Of a stretch of 64,000 nucleotides of DNA, positions 61,157 through 64,000 are shown piece by piece. Location of the stretch: positions 62,001 to 126,000 of the forward strand of contig NZ_VSSS01000001.1 of assembly GCF_008123425.1 (NCBI RefSeq), read 5' to 3'. The position numbers and the translations under genes were made by a program. A model generated the notes under the pieces. It saw only the letters and a program-made list of their open reading frames with translations, was not told where the DNA came from and ran no database searches. The stretch comes from Bradyrhizobium rifense (lineage in GTDB: Bacteria > Pseudomonadota > Alphaproteobacteria > Rhizobiales > Xanthobacteraceae). Each line of letters starts with the position of its first letter. Within the stretch, counting starts at the first letter, position 1.

Positions 61157-61554
61157 TTCGCGCGGTCGACCAGCCGGCCAGGTGCTGCCTTGTGGTGGAA
61201 TTGCAGCGCGATCAGCAGCGATTTCATGGAGCGTAATGGCAGAAGCGTGGTTGCTAGGATCAGCGGCAGCCACAGCACTGCATGCAGCCAGTACGGCGGC
61301 TGATATTTGACCTCGACGACGAGCGCGCAGCCGACCACGATCGCGCCGGCCAGCATGATGATGAAGATCGCCGGACCGTCACCGGCATCGATGAAGGCGT
61401 AGTCGAGGCCGCAACGGTTACAGGATGGTGCGAGCGTCAGGAAGCCCGCATAGAGCTTGCCCTCGCCGCAGCGCGGGCATTTGCAGGCGAGCCCGCGCAG
61501 TGCGCTCTGCAGGACGGTGGGCTGGATCTCAGGCGTGCCGGCGGTTTCGTTCAT
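61153..61554 (-). CDS. DUF983 membrane protein with zinc ribbon
   Basis: A 133-residue protein. The N-terminal zinc-ribbon-like CPRCGEGKLYAGFLTLAPSCNRCG is followed by two membrane segments (IFIIMLAGAIVVGCALVVEV and LHAVLWLPLILATTLLPL). DUF983 genes lie within cta clusters in many alphaproteobacteria, but the role is not defined. The ATG at 61554 is preferred. The hairpin between it and ctaE may limit read-through. Confidence 0.85.
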   Translation of the reverse strand: MNETAGTPEIQPTVLQSALRGLACKCPRCGEGKLYAGFLTLAPSCNRCGLDYAFIDAGDGPAIFIIMLAGAIVVGCALVVEVKYQPPYWLHAVLWLPLILATTLLPLRSMKSLLIALQFHHKAAPGRLVDRAK

Positions 61555-61608
61555 GACGCGCAAGCCTATCACAGTTTGAGCCGAGGCCCCCGGCCGATGG
61601 AAAGCGAA

Positions 61609-61630
61609 AGGGCGGCCCTGCGGCCGCCCT
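61609..61630 (-). terminator. hairpin between ctaE and DUF983
   Basis: AGGGCGGCC and GGCCGCCCT arms around CTGC, followed on the minus strand by TTTCGCTTT. It is a partial terminator or mRNA processing site between ctaE and the downstream assembly genes, allowing higher ctaE expression. Confidence 0.6.
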
Positions 61631-61652
61631 CTCCAGATCGATTGGACGCGGC

Positions 61653-62549
61653 TCAGTGCGCGCCGTGAGCCATGGCCTCGGCGCCGTGTCCCCAGACATA
61701 GATGCACAGGAACAGGAACAGCCACACCACGTCGACGAAGTGCCAGTACCAGGCGGCGAACTCGAAGCCGAGATGCTGCGTCGGCGTGAAGTGGCCGGCA
61801 TAGGCGCGGAACAGGCAGACCAGCAGGAAGATGGTGCCGACCAGCACGTGGAAACCGTGGAAGCCGGTCGCCATGAAGAAGGTCGCACCGTAGACGTTGC
61901 CGCCGAACGAGAACGCCGCGTGGCTGTACTCATAGGCCTGCACGCAGGTGAAGGTCGCGCCCAGGAGGACGGTGAGGATCAGGCCGTACTTCAGGCCCTG
62001 GCGGTCGTTCTCGAGCAGCGCGTGATGTGCCCAGGTGACTGTGGTGCCGGAGGTGAGCAGGATCAGCGTGTTCAGCAGCGGCAGATGCCAGGGATCGAAG
62101 GTCTCGATGCCATGCGGCGGCCAGGTGCCCGGCACCGAGCAGGCGCCGGCGGCGGTGCCGAGACCACAGCCGAACACGGCGTCACGGGTGGCGTGAACGG
62201 CATCGGCCGGAAACAGCGCAGCGTTAAAATAGGCCCAGAACCACGCAACGAAGAACATCACCTCGGAGGCGATGAACAGGATCATGCCGTAGCGATGGCT
62301 GATCTGTACGACCCGGGTATGGTCGCCCTTGTACTGGGCTTCCTTGATCACATCGCCCCACCAGCTCGCCATGGTGTAGAGCACGCCGACGGTGCCGATA
62401 CCGAAGATGATCGGCGCGGCAGAGACCATGTGGTGCATCCAGGTGATCGCGCCGACCGCCATGATGAAGGCCGAGATGGAGCCGACCACCGGCCACGGAG
62501 AGGGATCGACCAAGTGGTAGTCGTGATGCTTGCCTTGCGCGGTAGCCAT
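61653..62549 (-). CDS. ctaE: cytochrome c oxidase subunit III
   Basis: A 298-residue subunit of the aa3-type oxidase with seven membrane helices. [21 protein letters not shown] and the later [19 protein letters not shown] and [18 protein letters not shown] are diagnostic. The ATG at 62549 is preceded by GAGAGAGACC. It lies downstream of ctaG and upstream of DUF983. Subunits I and II are not in the window. Confidence 0.95.
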   Translation of the reverse strand: MATAQGKHHDYHLVDPSPWPVVGSISAFIMAVGAITWMHHMVSAAPIIFGIGTVGVLYTMASWWGDVIKEAQYKGDHTRVVQISHRYGMILFIASEVMFFVAWFWAYFNAALFPADAVHATRDAVFGCGLGTAAGACSVPGTWPPHGIETFDPWHLPLLNTLILLTSGTTVTWAHHALLENDRQGLKYGLILTVLLGATFTCVQAYEYSHAAFSFGGNVYGATFFMATGFHGFHVLVGTIFLLVCLFRAYAGHFTPTQHLGFEFAAWYWHFVDVVWLFLFLCIYVWGHGAEAMAHGAH

Positions 62550-62612
62550 TGCGGTCTCTCTCCTCAATCCCGTGCCTGTCCGGCACTTATCCCCTTATTC
62601 CAACCCTGAGCG

Positions 62613-63260
62613 TCAACCCGGCGGCTGGAGATTTCCCTTGCGTTTGTCGTCATCCCCGGATGCGAGCGGCTTCACCACTGGATCCTTCACCGGATAGAAC
62701 GTGTAGGACAGCGTGATGGTGCCGAGCCCGTCATTGTCGTGGTCGTCGACGATCGACGGATCGACGTAGAACACCACGGGCATCTCGCGCTTCTCGCCGG
62801 GCGCCATGGTCTGCTCGGTGAAGCAGAAGCAGTTGATCTTCTGGAAATAGGATCCGACCGTCAGCGGCGCGACATTGTAGGCGGCTTGCCCGGAGGTGGT
62901 GCGCGCGGCCTGGTTGGTCACGGTGTAGTAGATCGTGGTGACCTGACCGATATTGACCTCGACCTCGGTCTGCTCAGGCTCGAACTTCCAGGGCAGACCG
63001 GGCGCGACGTTGGAATCGAAGCGCACCGCGATCTTGCGTGCGATCGGGCCGGTCGCAGGCGCCGAGGTCGCGACCTGGGTCGTGCCGTTGAAGCCGGTGG
63101 CGCGGCAGAACCAGTTGTAGAACGGCACCGCCGCATAGGACGCGCCGACCATCAGCGCGACCACGCCGCCGCAGATCGAAGCGACCAACGCGTCGCGACC
63201 CAAACCACGGCGCACCGCCTTTGGGGTCACGTCCTGCGATATGGTCGGCTCTCGATCCAT
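62613..63260 (-). CDS. ctaG: cytochrome c oxidase assembly protein CtaG (Cox11)
   Basis: A protein of about 215 residues that delivers copper to the CuB site of subunit I. One membrane helix ([28 protein letters not shown]) is followed by a periplasmic beta domain with the copper-binding [11 protein letters not shown] motif. The ATG at 63260 follows GAGAGAG; a GTG at 63269 overlaps the stop of the upstream gene and could also be used, adding three residues. Confidence 0.93.
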   Translation of the reverse strand: MDREPTISQDVTPKAVRRGLGRDALVASICGGVVALMVGASYAAVPFYNWFCRATGFNGTTQVATSAPATGPIARKIAVRFDSNVAPGLPWKFEPEQTEVEVNIGQVTTIYYTVTNQAARTTSGQAAYNVAPLTVGSYFQKINCFCFTEQTMAPGEKREMPVVFYVDPSIVDDHDNDGLGTITLSYTFYPVKDPVVKPLASGDDDKRKGNLQPPG

Positions 63261-63265
63261 CTCTC

Positions 63266-63430
63266 TCACATTGGCCGAACTAGAACCGCCGGTCCCTTGA
63301 CCATGGTGACGGCGAAAAACAGGATGACGAGAACACCGAGCGCAAGCGCGATCGCGATCGAGCGCTGACGACGGCTCTTCTGCTGCGCCTCGGTGAGGAC
63401 GATTCCATCTGGCTCGGGTTTGTCAGCCAT
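63266..63430 (-). CDS. coxF: CoxF-like small membrane protein
   Basis: A 54-residue protein: a hydrophilic N-terminus ([22 protein letters not shown]), one membrane helix ([21 protein letters not shown]) and a short end [10 protein letters not shown]. It sits between ctaB and ctaG, the place where small CoxF proteins lie in alphaproteobacteria. It probably helps oxidase assembly. The stop overlaps the GTG of ctaG, and the ATG lies seven bases after the ctaB stop. Confidence 0.75.
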   Translation of the reverse strand: MADKPEPDGIVLTEAQQKSRRQRSIAIALALGVLVILFFAVTMVKGPAVLVRPM

Positions 63431-63437
63431 CCCAGCC

Positions 63438-64000
63438 TCATGCGCCCCCGACCATCGGAGCAACCGCGCGGTACACGACCTCGGCCAGCAAGGTCGCAAA
63501 CAGCGCGAACAGGTACAGGATCGAGAAGGCAAACAGTTTTCGCGTCGCGCGCAGCGACTGGCTGCGTTCGCGGCGGATATAGACGTTGATGGCGAGCACC
63601 AGCATGCCGGCGCCGAGCACCAGCGAGGTGACGCCGTAGATGGCATCGAAATAGCCGAGCGCCCAGGGCGCGGCAGCCACTGCGATCAGCACGATGGTGT
63701 AGAGCAGGATCTGGAGACGGGTCGCGTCGGGGCCGGCGACGTTGGGCAGCATCGGAATGCCGGCGCGGGCATAGTCGTCGGAGCGGAACAGCGCCAGCGC
63801 CCAGAAGTGCGGCGGCGTCCAGAAGAAGATGATGGCAAACAGCAGCAGCGGCTCGACGTCGACCGTCCCGGTGACGGAAGCCCAGGCCACCACCGGCGGC
63901 AGCGCGCCGGCGGCGCCGCCGATCACGATGTTCTGCGCGGTCCTGCGCTTCAGGCCCATCGTGTAGATCACGACGTAAAAGAAGATGGTGAAGGCGAGCA
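63438..64000 (-). CDS. ctaB: heme O synthase (protoheme IX farnesyltransferase), C-terminal part
   Basis: The reading frame continues past the right edge of the window, so about 187 C-terminal residues are seen. They contain several membrane helices and the family motifs [21 protein letters not shown] and [14 protein letters not shown]. CtaB adds a farnesyl group to protoheme to make heme O, the precursor of heme A. It is the first visible gene of the cta assembly cluster, followed by coxF. Confidence 0.92.
   Translation of the reverse strand, partial: LAFTIFFYVVIYTMGLKRRTAQNIVIGGAAGALPPVVAWASVTGTVDVEPLLLFAIIFFWTPPHFWALALFRSDDYARAGIPMLPNVAGPDATRLQILLYTIVLIAVAAAPWALGYFDAIYGVTSLVLGAGMLVLAINVYIRRERSQSLRATRKLFAFSILYLFALFATLLAEVVYRAVAPMVGGA

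Overview
The window is high-GC, gene-dense chromosomal DNA of an alphaproteobacterium, most probably Bradyrhizobium or a close relative in the Nitrobacteraceae. The evidence is the split F0 ATP synthase operon (I-a-c-b'-b), the C4-type 5-aminolevulinate synthase of about 409 residues, the cta cytochrome oxidase assembly cluster, a BA14K-family exported protein and several families of intergenic palindromes typical of these genomes. I see no phage, transposase, CRISPR array, rRNA or tRNA.

Region 1 (1-13.6 kb) is metabolic and regulatory: the end of an amidohydrolase, a cupin, an M29 aminopeptidase, a fumarase/aspartase-superfamily lyase, a BA14K protein, two paralogous winged-helix/TPR regulators interleaved with a GFA-family protein and a probable methanethiol S-methyltransferase (mddA), then an AraC regulator, a flavoprotein of the acyl-CoA dehydrogenase superfamily whose active site looks like nitroalkane oxidase, and an alpha/beta hydrolase. 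Region 2 (13.7-21.3 kb) holds two envelope proteins (DUF2147, DUF3313) behind a promoter with a TetR-type palindrome in its spacer, a TetR regulator, and a complete oligopeptide/dipeptide-type ABC importer whose two ATPases are fused.

Region 3 (21.3-30.6 kb) carries small exported proteins, including two members of an unrecognised family sharing a C-terminal signature, a pair of overlapping small genes, an AEC transporter, a PaaI thioesterase, a MerR/Old Yellow Enzyme divergent pair with a textbook MerR promoter, an ArsR/RidA divergent pair with a long palindrome between them, and an outer-membrane beta-barrel. Region 4 (30.7-40.1 kb) holds a chemotaxis receptor, an MBL hydrolase, aroQ, hemA and a large SLC5-type transporter fused to a hybrid histidine kinase.

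Region 5 (40.1-50 kb) has an SDR, a cytochrome P460, a Tat-exported epoxide-hydrolase-like protein, ohr and a divergent ATPase-type regulator, then a NarL-type response regulator divergent from an MHS-family transporter, YjbQ and a coiled-coil exported protein. Region 6 (50.3-64 kb) is energy metabolism: atpI-B-E-G-F with a clear promoter and terminator, then on the opposite strand ctaB-coxF-ctaG-ctaE-DUF983-surf1 and thrC-M16 peptidase-GNAT. A NarL/NarX-like two-component pair and a SnoaL-like gene lie between surf1 and thrC.

Start codons were chosen from ribosome-binding sites and family N-termini, so several CDS are shorter than the longest open frame. All function calls come from reading motifs by eye; no database search was run.
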